This document shows, piece after piece, positions 33,841-43,914 of a stretch of DNA of 64,000 nt (its first letter is position 1; each line of letters starts with the position of its first letter). The notes beneath the pieces were generated by a model. The model saw nothing but the letters and a program-made list of their open reading frames with translations, did not search any database and was not told the origin of the DNA. The DNA comes from Tillandsia leiboldiana. Its lineage: Eukaryota; Streptophyta; Magnoliopsida; Poales; Bromeliaceae. The translations under genes were made by a program, and so were the position numbers. Location: NCBI GenBank assembly GCA_029204045.2, contig CM055067.1:23758838-23822837 (forward strand), given 5' to 3'.

Positions 33841-35256
33841 ATGAATTGTAGATTTTCAATGACTACGACAATCAACCAGCGAAATTTTTCCTCCCCACTC
33901 GTTGCCGAGCTGATGACATTCTTAGACGAGGAAGAAGACTATTGGGAAGACGTACAAGACTTGCTGTTTGATGAGGATGACTATTCATTCTCAAGCACTA
34001 TGTACAAACGACCATGTTGAACACGGCCATTCACTGGCCATCAACTTATTAATGACATGTTGAATGGACATCCTGATAGAGGTTACCAACATTTCAGGAT
34101 GACAAATACCATGTTCATTAGGCTTCGGGATGAATTAGTAGGGAGGGGCTTAATAATAGGCACTAGGCATTTAACGGTTGATGAACAACTTGGTATTTTC
34201 TTATTTGGTATAGGCCATGGCGTGGAAAACCGAGTCCTGTCTGAAACTTTTCAACATTCAGGAAAAACGATAAGCCGGCATTTTAACAATGTGTTGCGTG
34301 GGGTGGTGGAACTTAGACAGGATTATATCCAACCACCGCAAACAAACGTAGGAGTGCACCAACGAGTAAAAGATAATCCAATCTTTCATCCTTTCAAGAT
34401 TAATACTATAGTCCTTTTCGACTTAACTGCTGTGATTTTTTACTTTATGACTTGAAGTTGTCTCATTCTATTTATGTTTTCTTCGAACACTTTAATATAG
34501 AATGCTATTGGTGCGGTCGATGGGACACACATACCGGTGGTTGTACGAAAGAATAAGCAACCAAGATATCGCTGTCGAAAAGGTTTTACATCTCAAAACA
34601 TGATGGCAGCATGTTCATTCGACCACCAATTTCTTTTTGTGTGCACTGGTTGGGAGGGCTCTGCAGCAGATATGAGGGTGATGCGATGGTGTTGCGAGAG
34701 TGGTGGTTTTACAGTCCCAGAAGGTAACATAGTCTTCTAATACGATACATTTACTATGCGATTCATTGTCAATATTTAAATGAAATTGGTTTTATGTTCT
34801 TGTGTAGGAAAATTTTACTTAGTCGATTCAGGCTATGCCAACACTGATCGATTTCTTGCGCCCTATAGAGGGGAACGATACCACTTAAGCCAATTCGATG
34901 TTAATGCACATGCCCGAAGGCATCGAGGACCTAAAGATTTGTATAATCATCGCCATGCCCAATTGCGGAATGTTGTTGAGAAAGCTTTTGGGATACTCAA
35001 GAGGCGGTTCAAGGTCCTCCGCTAAGCAACACCTTTTCCTTACAAAGTGCAATGTCGTATTGCTCTTGCATGCTGTGTGATACATAATTTCATCAAGAGA
35101 CACCAAGGGGGTGACAGGTATTTCAACATGCAAATGGAACCAGACTTTGTTGATGAGCAAGATGATGAACCGATACATTTAGTTGGCCATGATGAGTCTC
35201 GTCGAGGCGACATCCTTCGCACAAAGATCACCGAGCAACTGTGGAATAGAAGATAG
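33841..35256 (+). pseudogene. PIF/Harbinger DDE transposase (nuclease), decayed
   Basis: The protein cuts the element out and inserts it elsewhere. Exon 1 (from about 33,841) has a DEEEDYWED acidic start, then FRMTNTMFIRLRDEL and a helix-turn-helix-like stretch (FQHSGKTISRHF). After an intron, GAVDGTHIPV carries the first catalytic Asp; after a second intron (34,724-34,807) LVDSGYANT carries the second; VVEKAFGILKRRF carries the Glu. The tail is QCRIALACCVIHNFI...ITEQLWNRR. In-frame stops at 34,018-34,020 (TGA) and 35,023-35,025 (TAA) interrupt it, and the first intron's donor near 34,402 reads AT where GT is expected. The frame is otherwise preserved, so decay is recent. Confidence 0.9.
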
Positions 35257-35479
35257 GAGAGCAAATTCGAGATGATGTAAAAACTTTTTTTCATTTATTG
35301 AACTTGGCGAATTTATATATGCTTTTTAAATTAATGTACTAATTAGAATTGTTAGAAAGTTGAATTGAATGTTTGGTGACTTTGTGACTATGTATTTCAT
35401 TGCTTTACCTTTATTTCCAATCTAATGCTATGTGAAGTCTTGAATTTTAATGTTTGCACCTTTACTTCCAGCCTGTGGC

Positions 35480-35770
35480 TATGTGATTGACTTAGAACTT
35501 GAGGCTATGTGAAACTGCATTATCATTGAACTTGAGGCTATGTGAAACTGCATTATCTTTGATCTTGCGGCTATGTGATTTTCATTGAACTTGAGGCTAT
35601 GTGACTTACTTTGAACTTGAGGATATGTGATTTACTTTGAACTACAGGATATGTGAAACTGCATTATCATTGAACTTGCGCCTATGTGATTTTCTGCATT
35701 ATCTGTGATCTTGCGGCTATGTGATTATCATTGAACTTCGGGCTATGTGAACTATGATTTTCTTCTAATT
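35480..35770. repeat. Degenerate short tandem repeat after the transposase
   Basis: The phrase GAACTTGAGGCTATGTGA, with variants such as GATCTTGCGGCTATGTGA, recurs about ten times at uneven spacing of roughly 25-45 bases. It lies between the transposase stop and the right end of E2. No coding role is seen. Confidence 0.75.
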
Positions 35771-36074
35771 CCTGTTATGTGAACTCTAATTTTTAAAATT
35801 TGCACTTTCATTTCCAATCTAAAGCTATCTACAACTTGAATTTTGCATTTACTAAAATATACTATAAAATAAAAATTATTATTTTTTTAGGTAAGATATA
35901 ATTTATTACTTATAATTAAATTGCTTCAAATTAAATATAATTTTTAAATTAATTTTCCTACAAAAAAATATAAGGGCAAAGTTGGCATTTTGAAAAAAAA
36001 AAGCTATCTTTTTTTCCCACTATCCTCCACTATTCCATAATTTCAACCAAACACTATTTTAGCTATTCCAGATA

Positions 36075-36250
36075 GAGCAATGCTATATGTACACCCCCAA
36101 AGGGGGTGTACATCTTACACCCACCCATCTAAGAGTGGGGGGGTCACTTCACAAATTGTGAAGTGACCCCTCACCACACCCCACCCATTGGATGAGTGGG
36201 GTGTGTGATGTACACCCCAAATGAGGGTGTACAAGTAGTATTTTCCTTTC
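36075..36250. mobile_element. Palindromic MITE, copy 1 (inside E2)
   Basis: A 176-bp element whose halves fold on each other: GAGCAATGCTATATGTACACC at the left and GGTGTACAAGTAGTATTTTC near the right, with further internal palindromes (TGTACACCCCCAAAGGGGGTGTACA). It is flanked by AGATA at 36,070-36,074 and 36,251-36,255. The matching part of E6 (near 42,601) lacks the insert, giving an empty site. Confidence 0.82.
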
Positions 36251-36378
36251 AGATAATACCAACTTTTCAACCAAACGCAATTTAACTTTTATACTTCTTT
36301 ATCCCGGAATAGCAAGCTATCCCAGGTATAAAAAAACTTATACCTCAGAAATTTATCCCCGAACCAAACGGGACCTAA

Positions 36379-36871
36379 GGGCCCGTTTGGATGTGGGCTA
36401 GAACCAGGAATAGCGGGTTTATCCCCCTTATTCTACCAAACGCATCTGGAACCATCTGGTATTGCTTATCCCAGAACAACTAGAATAAGCTGGAACAACA
36501 GTTCTTACCCATTATTTTATAATTTTTTTTTTTACCAAACTACCCCTCCTCCCCTCATTTCTCTCTTCCCAATACACTCTCATCATCACAAATCCCTCTC
36601 TCGCCTCTCTCTCTTTTCCTTATTCCCAATACACTCTCATCATCACAAATCCCTCTCTCTCCTCTCTCTCTCTTTATCACATATTAACTCTTGAGGGCAA
36701 AAAGGTAATTTACCTAACTTATCCTCTTTATTCCTCCTATTCCTCATCATTAAACCAAACACAAAATCTCTTATCCCTGGAACCATCCCAAACGCTTTTT
36801 CGCTCTAGTTCCGTACTTTATACTTATCCCCGGTTTAGCCAATTTCCCTTAACCCGATTCTAAACGCAGCC
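36379..36871. mobile_element. Harbinger-type MITE E3, deletion derivative of E1
   Basis: Left end GGGCCCGTTTGG, right end CTAAACGCAGCC. The left 290 bases follow the left end of E1 and the right 190 bases follow its right end. The inside of E1 (about 30,286-31,957), including the transposase remnant, is missing. Left TAA is present (36,376-36,378); the right-hand copy is not intact. It ends only 145 bases before the PPR start codon. Confidence 0.82.
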
Positions 36872-36898
36872 AGTGTATAGATGTAGATTACAAATAAA

Positions 36899-36908
36899 AT
36901 TATATAAA
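36899..36908 (+). promoter_or_regulatory. Candidate TATA box of the PPR-SMR gene
   Basis: TTATATAAAA lies about 110 bases before the ATG at 37,017 and about 28 bases after the end of MITE E3. No better TATA motif exists in the 145 bases left between the MITE and the start codon. Plant TATA boxes usually sit 30 or so bases before the transcript start, which would leave a leader of about 80 bases. Confidence 0.5.
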
Positions 36909-37016
36909 ATTTAATTAAAATAAAATTGAAAATACATAAATAAATAAGCCCTTCCGCTCTCCGGATAGAGTGCTGTGTAAGTGAGCGTGTTTGCGTGCGT
37001 TTCGCCCCCTTCATCC

Positions 37017-39943
37017 ATGGCGCCACTCTTCGCCTCTCCCTCCTCTCCCTCCTTCCTCTTCCTCCCTTCTCCTCACTACCACCTCCCCTCCTCCTTCCCC
37101 CTCTTCCTCTGCCACTCCTCCTCCGACCAACAACCACCACCATCCACCTCCTCCTCTTCTTCTTCTTCCTCTTCTTCTTCTTCTTCTTCGCTCTCCTCGC
37201 AGCTCCTCCCCCTCTCCCTCTCCCTCCTCAACGACACTAAGCCTCCGCCTTCCTCTTCTTCCTCCTCCTCCTCCTCCAAAACGACCGCTCCCCACCCCAA
37301 GCCCACCTGGCTCAACCCCTCCAAGCCCAAGCCCAAGCCATCGTCCGTGCTCTCCCTCCGCCGTCAAGCTCGCCGGGGCCCCGCCGCTGCCTCTTCCTCG
37401 TCCGACCCCTTCGTCCTCCGCCGCCTCTCCCTCCTCGTCCGCTCCCTCCCCGACGACGCCCCCTTCCCCTCCTCCGCCCTCCCCAGGCCCCTCCCCCTCC
37501 CCCGCGACGACGCCCTCCTCCTCCTCTCCTCCCTCCTCCGCCGCCCCTCCAGGTCCCTCCTCCTCCTCCGCTGGCTCCTCGCCAACCCGGACGCCCGTTC
37601 CTTCCCCCTCGACCCGGCCTTCTTCAACGTCACCCTCAAGTCCCTCCGCGCCGCCCGCCGCTGGGACCTCGCCGAGCCCCTCGCTGCCGACATGCTCGCC
37701 GCCGGCGTCCCTCCCGACAACATCACCTACTCCACCCTCATCTCCGCCGCCCGCCGCTGCCGCCGCCTCGACCGCTCCGTCCACTGGTTCGAGCGCATGT
37801 ATGCCGCCGGCGTCGTCCCCGACGAGGTCACCTACTCCGCCGCCCTTGACGCCTACGCCCGCCTCGGCCGCCGCCACCAGGTCGCCGCCCTCTACGACCG
37901 TGCCCGCGCCGCCGGCTGGCGCCCCGACGCCGTCGCCTTCGCCGTGCTCGCCCGCATGTACGGCGAGGCCGCCGACTACGACGGCATCCAGTTCGTGCTG
38001 TCGGAGATGCGGGCGCTCGGCGTCGCGCCCAACGCCGTCGTCTACAACGCCCTGCTCGAGGCGCTGGGCAAGGCCGGCAGGCCGGCTCTCGCCCGCTGCC
38101 TGTTCGACGAAATGCTCCGCTCGGGGATCAGCCCCAACGAGAAGACGCTCACCGCCATGATCAAGATCTACGGCAAGGTGCACCTTAGCTGTTTGGTTTT
38201 TGTTCGGACTAAAATCGAGAGAACCGAATAAGATAAATTCGGTTCGGTTTATCTACTTCCCTGCTGTTGTAGGTTAGAGCACTGCTGTTCAAGAAAATGC
38301 TGCCTGATCGGTGCTATTAGGACAAAAAGTCCTCTTAGTAGTTCCTTTCTCTAGTCTGGAATAGAAGCATCAGAGTGTAATCTCTTCTTTACGCTTTCCA
38401 CTGCAGCAGGAGGCTTCAAATTTTTTTATTTTTTTTTTCTTTGTTACGCTCACTACCGGAGCTGTAAGCAGAACTAGGCAAAATAAGCTCTTAAGCTTCT
38501 GAGATGGAGGAACGATTTTTTCTTTTCAGTTTTTAACTGAACCAACCAAACTGGAGACAAATAGCTAAATGCATGCATGTGGATTGTTACAGATGCATAG
38601 CATTTTGCAGTTAAAAAAATAACATGCATAAACTTTTGTTTAATGAGAATTTATATATACAAGATGAATTTTGATGTAATGTTTAAATGTATAATAGATT
38701 ACATTGTCGTATAGCTAAATGCATGCATGTGGATACATGTTACAGATGCATAGCATTTTGCAGTTAAAAAAATAACATGCATAAACTTTTGTTTAATGAG
38801 AATTTATATATACAAGATGAATTTTGATGTAATGTTTAAATGTATAATATATTACATTGTCGTATAATGATAGATCATTGCCATCTGTATTGAGTTAATG
38901 GTTTTGTTATGATTATATATGATCAGGCGAGGTGGGGCCGCGATGCTTTGGAGCTTTGGGAGAGAATGAAAGCGAATAAGTGGCCGATGGATTTCATACT
39001 GTATAATACATTGTTGAGCATGTGCGCTGATCTAGGGTTGGAAGAAGAGGCGGAGAAGTTGTTCTGCGAGATGAAGTGGTCGGAGGGAGGTACGGTCCAA
39101 CCCGATAGCTGGAGTTATTCAGCGATGATTAATATATACAGTAGCAGGGGAAAAGCCGAGAGGGCACTGGAGGCGTTTGAAGAAATGCTTGGTGGAAATG
39201 TTGAGCCGAACATAATGAGCTACACCTGCTTGATACAATGTCTTGGAAAAGCTGGAAGAGTTGAAGATGCAGTTAGGGTTTTCGAGACTGCAATTGAGAG
39301 AGGAACAAAGCCCGATGACCGGCTGTGCGGGTGCTTGCTATCTTTAGTAGCTTTGAGCAGAGAAGAGGAGGTGGGCATGGCTCTTTCTTGCTTAGAGAAG
39401 GCGAATCCGAGACTTGTTAAGTTCGTTAAGTTGCTCAACAAAGAAGAGGCTAGCTTTGACAAAATTAAAGAGGAATTTCGAGGAATAATGAACGAAGCTG
39501 AGACGGACGTGAGGAGACCATATTGTAATTGCTTGATTGATATATGCGGGAATCAGAGCTTCCCTTCACAGAGGGTGAAAGAACTTTTCCAAATCGGAAT
39601 GACATATGGTTTGTATGGTAGTTTGCACACAAAGGGTTTGAGCGAATGGTCGTTAAATTTGAAGTCGCTTTCGGTCGGTGCGGCGAAAACGGCTTTCGAA
39701 GAGTGGATGATGAGCTTATCGAGTGAGCAAGAGGAGGGTCTTCCTGAGTCTTTTTGTGTGTTCACTGGGGCAGGAAATCACAAGTTCTCTCAGGGTTTGG
39801 GCAGTGCTTTTAGATCTCATTTGGAGAAATTGGGTGCGCCATTTTTGAAGAGTGAAGAGAGGAGTGGGAGTTTTGTTGCTTCTAGGGTGGAGCTAGTCTC
39901 TTGGTTGCGGTTGGGTATTTCGTCTCCATTTGGCACTGCATAG
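37017..39943 (+). CDS. Chloroplast PPR-SMR protein (SOT1/SVR7-like), two exons
   Basis: Pentatricopeptide-repeat proteins with a C-terminal SMR domain bind plastid RNA and promote rRNA or mRNA processing. Exon 1 is 37,017-38,177 (387 codons) and exon 2 is 38,927-39,943 (338 codons plus stop); the joint falls between codons (IYGK/ARWGRDALELW) with GT at 38,178 and AG at 38,925-38,926. The product is 725 residues, close to known PPR-SMR lengths. Residues 1 to about 120 are Ser/Pro-rich and basic, fitting a transit peptide. PPR motifs run from about 205 to 530 (TYSTLISAARR, TYSAALDAYARLG, VYNALLEALGKAG, LYNTLLSMCADLG, SYTCLIQCLGKAG). An SMR-like domain lies near 615-715 (LNLKSLSVGAAKTAFEEWM). 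The closest remembered relatives are SOT1 (At5g46580) and SVR7/ATP4; which one is the orthologue is not certain. ATG 37,017 is the first ATG of the frame. Exon 1 is very GC-rich, exon 2 balanced. Confidence 0.9.
38561..38863. repeat. 150-bp tandem duplication in the PPR intron
   Basis: The segment starting ATAGCTAAATGCATGCATGT at 38,561 is repeated from 38,711 nearly without change (one 3-base length difference and a few substitutions). Both copies lie within the 749-bp intron. The near identity means a recent event. Confidence 0.88.
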
Positions 39944-40085
39944 ATAAAAGACCTTTGAACCACAAGCTATTATCATTATTTTTTTTTTTTTTTTTTTTTT
40001 TGTTACATTTTGTCCTTGTAATGTTTTTGTTAAGTGTATAATGTAATGCAGATGAAGAGCAAATTTTATAGTTTTTGTAATTTTA
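39944..40085 (+). other. 3' flank of the PPR-SMR gene
   Basis: This holds the presumed 3' UTR: a run of about 22 T (39,979-40,000) and TGTATAATGTAATG, which could serve as plant polyadenylation signals. No canonical AATAAA is seen. It ends with the TTA duplication of element E4, so only about 140 bases separate the stop codon from the next transposon. Confidence 0.45.
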
Positions 40086-40652
40086 GGACCCGTTTGGCAA
40101 CGGAATAAGACAATACTAGTTATACCATGGATAAGTATAAAGTACGAAATTAGTGTAAAAAAATATTTGGGATGGTTCCATTTTGTGTTTGGTACGATAA
40201 CGAGGAATAAAAGAAATAAAAAGTTTTAGTTTGGTTAAATAATTTTTTTGCCCTCAACCATAATAATTTTTAAAAATAAATAAAAATTTTATTTGTATGA
40301 TTTTAAATATTCAATTTAAAATATTTATTAAAAAAAATATTAAAATTTATATTTTATTTATATATATATATAAAATTATTAAAAAATTTAAAATTTTTAA
40401 AATTTTATAAATTTTTAAAAATAAAAAAAATTAAATTTTATAAATTTAAATATCTTAAAATTTAAAATTTTTAAATATATATATATATAAAATAAATAAA
40501 TAAAATTTGCTGGGACAAGGTTGGAACGGGGGACTGCTATTCCCCCTAATCCGTACGGGAGGGAAACAGCAGTTTACCCCTAACCCAATTTTGTTTGGGG
40601 ATAACAGGGATATCCCCTTATCCGCCAAACATTTTCAAATCCAAACGCTCTC
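40086..40652. mobile_element. Harbinger-type MITE E4
   Basis: Left end GGACCCGTTTGGC, right end CCAAACGCTCTC, flanked by TTA at 40,083-40,085 and 40,653-40,655. Its left half (GGATAAGTATAAAGTACG, TTTGGGATGGTTCCA) matches the reversed right ends of E1 and E3, so it is the same family in opposite orientation. The inside is AT-rich and non-coding. Confidence 0.8.
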
Positions 40653-40655
40653 TTA

Positions 40656-41650
40656 GGCATTGTTTGGTAACGGGAATAAGGGGGAATATCCCCCTTATTC
40701 CCGTATCTGTTCCCAAATGGGAACCGGAAAAGCAGGAATAGTAATTCCTGCTTTTCTGGTTTTAGAGGGATGGGGGTGGGAATTCGGATTCCCACCCCGA
40801 GCTGGAACCCGCTGGAATACAAAAAGGGGCGCGAGAATCGAGGCAGTTCACCCTCCACCGAGCTTCACCCTTTTTAAATTAAATTAAATTTAAAATTTTA
40901 AAATTTAAAATTTAAAATTTAAAATTTAAAATTAAAAAATTAAAATTTAAAATTTAAAATTTAAAATTTAATTTTAAAATTTAAAATTTAAAAATTTTTA
41001 AATTTTTAAATTTTAAAAATTATAAATTTTTTTCTCTCTCTGCACCTCCTTTCTCTCTCTCTCTCTCCATGGCACTTTTTTTTTTATTTTTTTATTTTTC
41101 CTTTCTTTTCCATACACTATAATAATAAAAATTAGTTTTTTTATTTTTTTAACTTAGAATATTTTAAAAGATATTTAAATTTATAAATTTTAAAATTTAA
41201 AATTTTTTATTTATTAAATATTATTTTTTTAACTTATTTTTTAATAAATCTAAAAATTTTATTTTATTTCATTTTTGAAAAAATAAAATTATTAATTTAA
41301 AATTTATAAAATTTATACAATTATTTTATAAATTTTTTAAAATTTATATAAATTTAAAAATTAAAATTTTTAGTCCCATTTAAACTTTATTTTAAAGGGC
41401 AAAATATTCAAAACACATAATTATCCCCTCTCAATTCTTCTTATTCCTCTATACTCAACCAAACGCAATTTTTTCCTATTCATCTTATTCTCCTTATTCC
41501 TATATAATTTACCAAACACAATTTCCTTTAATCCCGGTATAACTCATAAACCCAACCAAATACAAATTTACACTAATTCCTGCTAATACCATAATCTATA
41601 TCTATCCCTGGTATAACAAAATTTTTCTTATCCCCGAATCAAACGGTACC
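40656..41650. mobile_element. Harbinger-type MITE E5
   Basis: Left end GGCATTGTTTGGTAACGGGA, right end ...AATCAAACGGTACC, flanked by TTA at 40,653-40,655 and 41,651-41,653. Each TTA is shared with the neighbouring element. The inside has AAATTTTAAAATTT-type simple repeats (about 40,875-41,020) and no coding capacity. Confidence 0.8.
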
Positions 41651-41653
41651 TTA

Positions 41654-42727
41654 GGCAGCGTTTGGTTGGGGGATAAAGGGGGAATAACCCCCTTTATCCC
41701 CCTATTCTTGCCAAACAACCTACAAAAAAGACAGGGGATAAAATTTTATTTTATCCCCTTCTTAACGGGTTATCCTAGGATAACCCGTTAAGATTTATCC
41801 CCCCACCCCCCCGGAATAGGGGTTTATCCCGGGGGCAGTGGATGGGAATTTTAATCTGAAATTTTACATTTTAAATTTTAAATTTCAAAATTGATTTTGA
41901 ATTTTAAAATTTTAAAATTTTAATGTGAAATTTTAAATTTTAAATTTTAAATTTCAAAATTGATTTTGAATTTTAAAATTTTAAAATTTGAATGTGAAAT
42001 TTTAAATTTTAAATTTTAAATTTCAAATTTGAATTTGAATTTTAAAATTTTAAAATTTGAATGTGAAATTTAAAATTTAAAATTTCAAATTAAAAAATTT
42101 CAAATATAAATTTTAAATTTTAAAATTTAAATTTAAAATTTACAATTAAATTTTTAAAATTCAAAATTTAAAATAAAATTTGAAAATTAAAATTTAAAAT
42201 TAAAGTTTAAAATTAAAATTTAAAATTTAAAATTAAAATTTAAAATTAAAGTTTTAAATTAAAATTAAAATTTATAATTTATAATTTATAATTAAAATTA
42301 AAATTTATAATTTATAATTTATAATTTTTAAAATTTACACTTTCATTTCCAATCTAAAGCTATCTACAACTTGAATTTTGCATTTACTAAAATATACTAT
42401 AAAATAAAAATTATTATTTTTTTAGATAAGATATAATTTATTACTTATAATTAAATTGCTTCAAATTAAATATAATTTTAAAATTAATTTTCCTACAAAA
42501 AAAGATAAGGACAAAGTTGGTATTTTGAAAAAAATTCTATCTTCTTTTTTCATTATCCTCCACTATTCCATAATTTCAACCAAACACTATTTTAGCTATT
42601 CCAGAGAATACCAACTTTTCAACCAAACGCAATTTAACTTTTATACTTCTTTATCCCGGAATAGCAAGCTATCCCAGGTATAAAAAAATTTATACCTCAG
42701 AAATTTATCCCCGAACCAAACGGGGCC
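41654..42727. mobile_element. Harbinger-type MITE E6, deletion derivative of E2
   Basis: The left 200 bases match the left end of E2 (GGCAGCGTTTGGTTGGGGGA, then a TTAACGGGTTATCC block) and the right 390 bases match its right end (from TTTCATTTCCAATCTAAAG at about 42,340). The transposase gene is absent; a TTTTAAATTT-type array (about 41,855-42,330) fills the middle. The left TTA is clear; the right flank reads TAG, so that copy has mutated. Confidence 0.83.
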
Positions 42728-42730
42728 TAG

Positions 42731-42756
42731 AGTTTCATTTGATTATTTGCAATGTA

Positions 42757-42804
<48 letters not shown>

Positions 42805-43016
42805 CAACTTAATATGTCATGCCTATGCCCGGCTATCTAAAAAAGTAATTAGGTGTAATTAGGTGGCATGTCAGACTCAGTCAGTAGCATGCGCAAAAGG
42901 AAAACCCTTATAATTGCCCTGTGTAGATGTTGAGCAAAATAATCTGAATCATGCAAAATCAATTATGATCAATTATGAAATACAGGCAGTCAAAGGTTAA
43001 CTTTTATTATTTAAAA
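42731..43016. repeat. Spacer with a 43-base T-run
   Basis: An uninterrupted T-run covers 42,760-42,802. The remainder (to 43,016) holds AGGTGTAATT repeats and no gene that can be supported. Confidence 0.85.
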
Positions 43017-43190
43017 GAGCAATGCTATGTGTACACTCCAAATGGGGTGTACATTCTACCTCCACCCCATTTTGGGATGGGTATTCATCCACTCGTCACA
43101 TCAATGTGACGAGTGGAATTCACCCCACCCCAGGATGGGGTGGGTGCAAGATGTACACCCCATTTGGGGTGTACATCTAGTATTTTCTTT
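43017..43190. mobile_element. Palindromic MITE, copy 2
   Basis: The same family as the element at 36,075: starts GAGCAATGCTATGTGTACAC and ends GTGTACATCTAGTATTTTC, with internal inverted TGTACACCCCATTTGGGGTGTACA. The central part holds GTCACATCAATGTGAC. It is about 174 bases long; target duplication is not clear. Confidence 0.78.
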
Positions 43191-43194
43191 TTTT

Positions 43195-43914
43195 GAGACC
43201 GATGTATACTAATGCTCCATACACCACATAAAATATAAAATAATTGATAAAATATTTGGTAATTAATACTGTATAATATATGTAATATAAAATATTTATA
43301 TAATTTATTATACTACAAAAAGTTATTTTTATTAAATATTTTAGAGCCAATTTATGATGCAATAGGTGCACCCAAAATGTGAGGACATGTGGCAATCTCC
43401 CTCTTTTCTTGAGCCGGGTGCATACTAATACTTCATACACCGCACAAAATATAAAAAAATTGATAAAATATTTAATAATTAATACTATAAAATATAATAT
43501 GATATATAATATATCTAATATAAAATATTTATATAATTTATTGTACTACAAAATTTTATTTTAATTAATATTTCAGAGTCGGTTTACGTTGCAATAGATG
43601 CACCAAAATTTTTTTTGGCACGTAGATATATGTAGGAAACTCCTAACTTCACTGAGAAATATTTTATTGAGCCCGGTAACATACTAATCTTCAATATACC
43701 ACATAGTATAAAATATAAGATGATTGATAAATTATTTTATAATTAATACTCTAAAATATAATATAAAATATTTAAATTTTTTATTATACGATAAAAAATT
43801 ATTTTTATTAAATATTTTAGAATTGGTTTATGATGTAATAAGTATATTCAAATTTTTTATTGGCATGTGACAAGTTCCCGTATGACTCTCTCAAGTAACT
43901 CTAGATTAATATAT
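43195..43914. repeat. Three diverged tandem copies of an AT-rich repeat, about 215-260 bp
   Basis: Each copy starts with a GGTGCATACTAATAC-like phrase (about 43,200, 43,420 and 43,680). CATACACCACATAAAATATA, TTGATAAAATATTT and a GGTTTATGATGCAATAGGTGCA-like end then follow. Copies differ by many substitutions. No coding potential; origin unknown. Confidence 0.75.

Larger units (their letters stand above)
32158..36375 (+). mobile_element. PIF/Harbinger element E2 with transposase (decayed autonomous form)
   Basis: Left end GGCAGCATTTGGTTGGGGG, right end ...GAACCAAACGGGACC, target duplication TAA at 32,155-32,157 and 36,376-36,378. At 4.2 kb it is the size of autonomous Harbingers and it encodes a DDE transposase on the plus strand. 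The second protein of such elements (a Myb/SANT DNA-binding partner) is not recognised; the stretch 32,340-33,730 holds only short Pro/Ser-rich frames. Its left TAA is shared with E1 and its right TAA with E3. Confidence 0.85.

Noticed and set aside
37011..38183. A 390-codon open frame on the minus strand opposite PPR exon 1
   Set aside because: It is the antisense of a GC-rich, stop-poor exon, giving long Gly/Glu/Val runs with no domain. The plus strand has a clear PPR product with matching splice sites.
43177..43564. Open frames of 60-87 codons in the AT-rich tandem repeats
   Set aside because: They recur because the underlying repeat recurs, on both strands, with no conserved residues or splice context.
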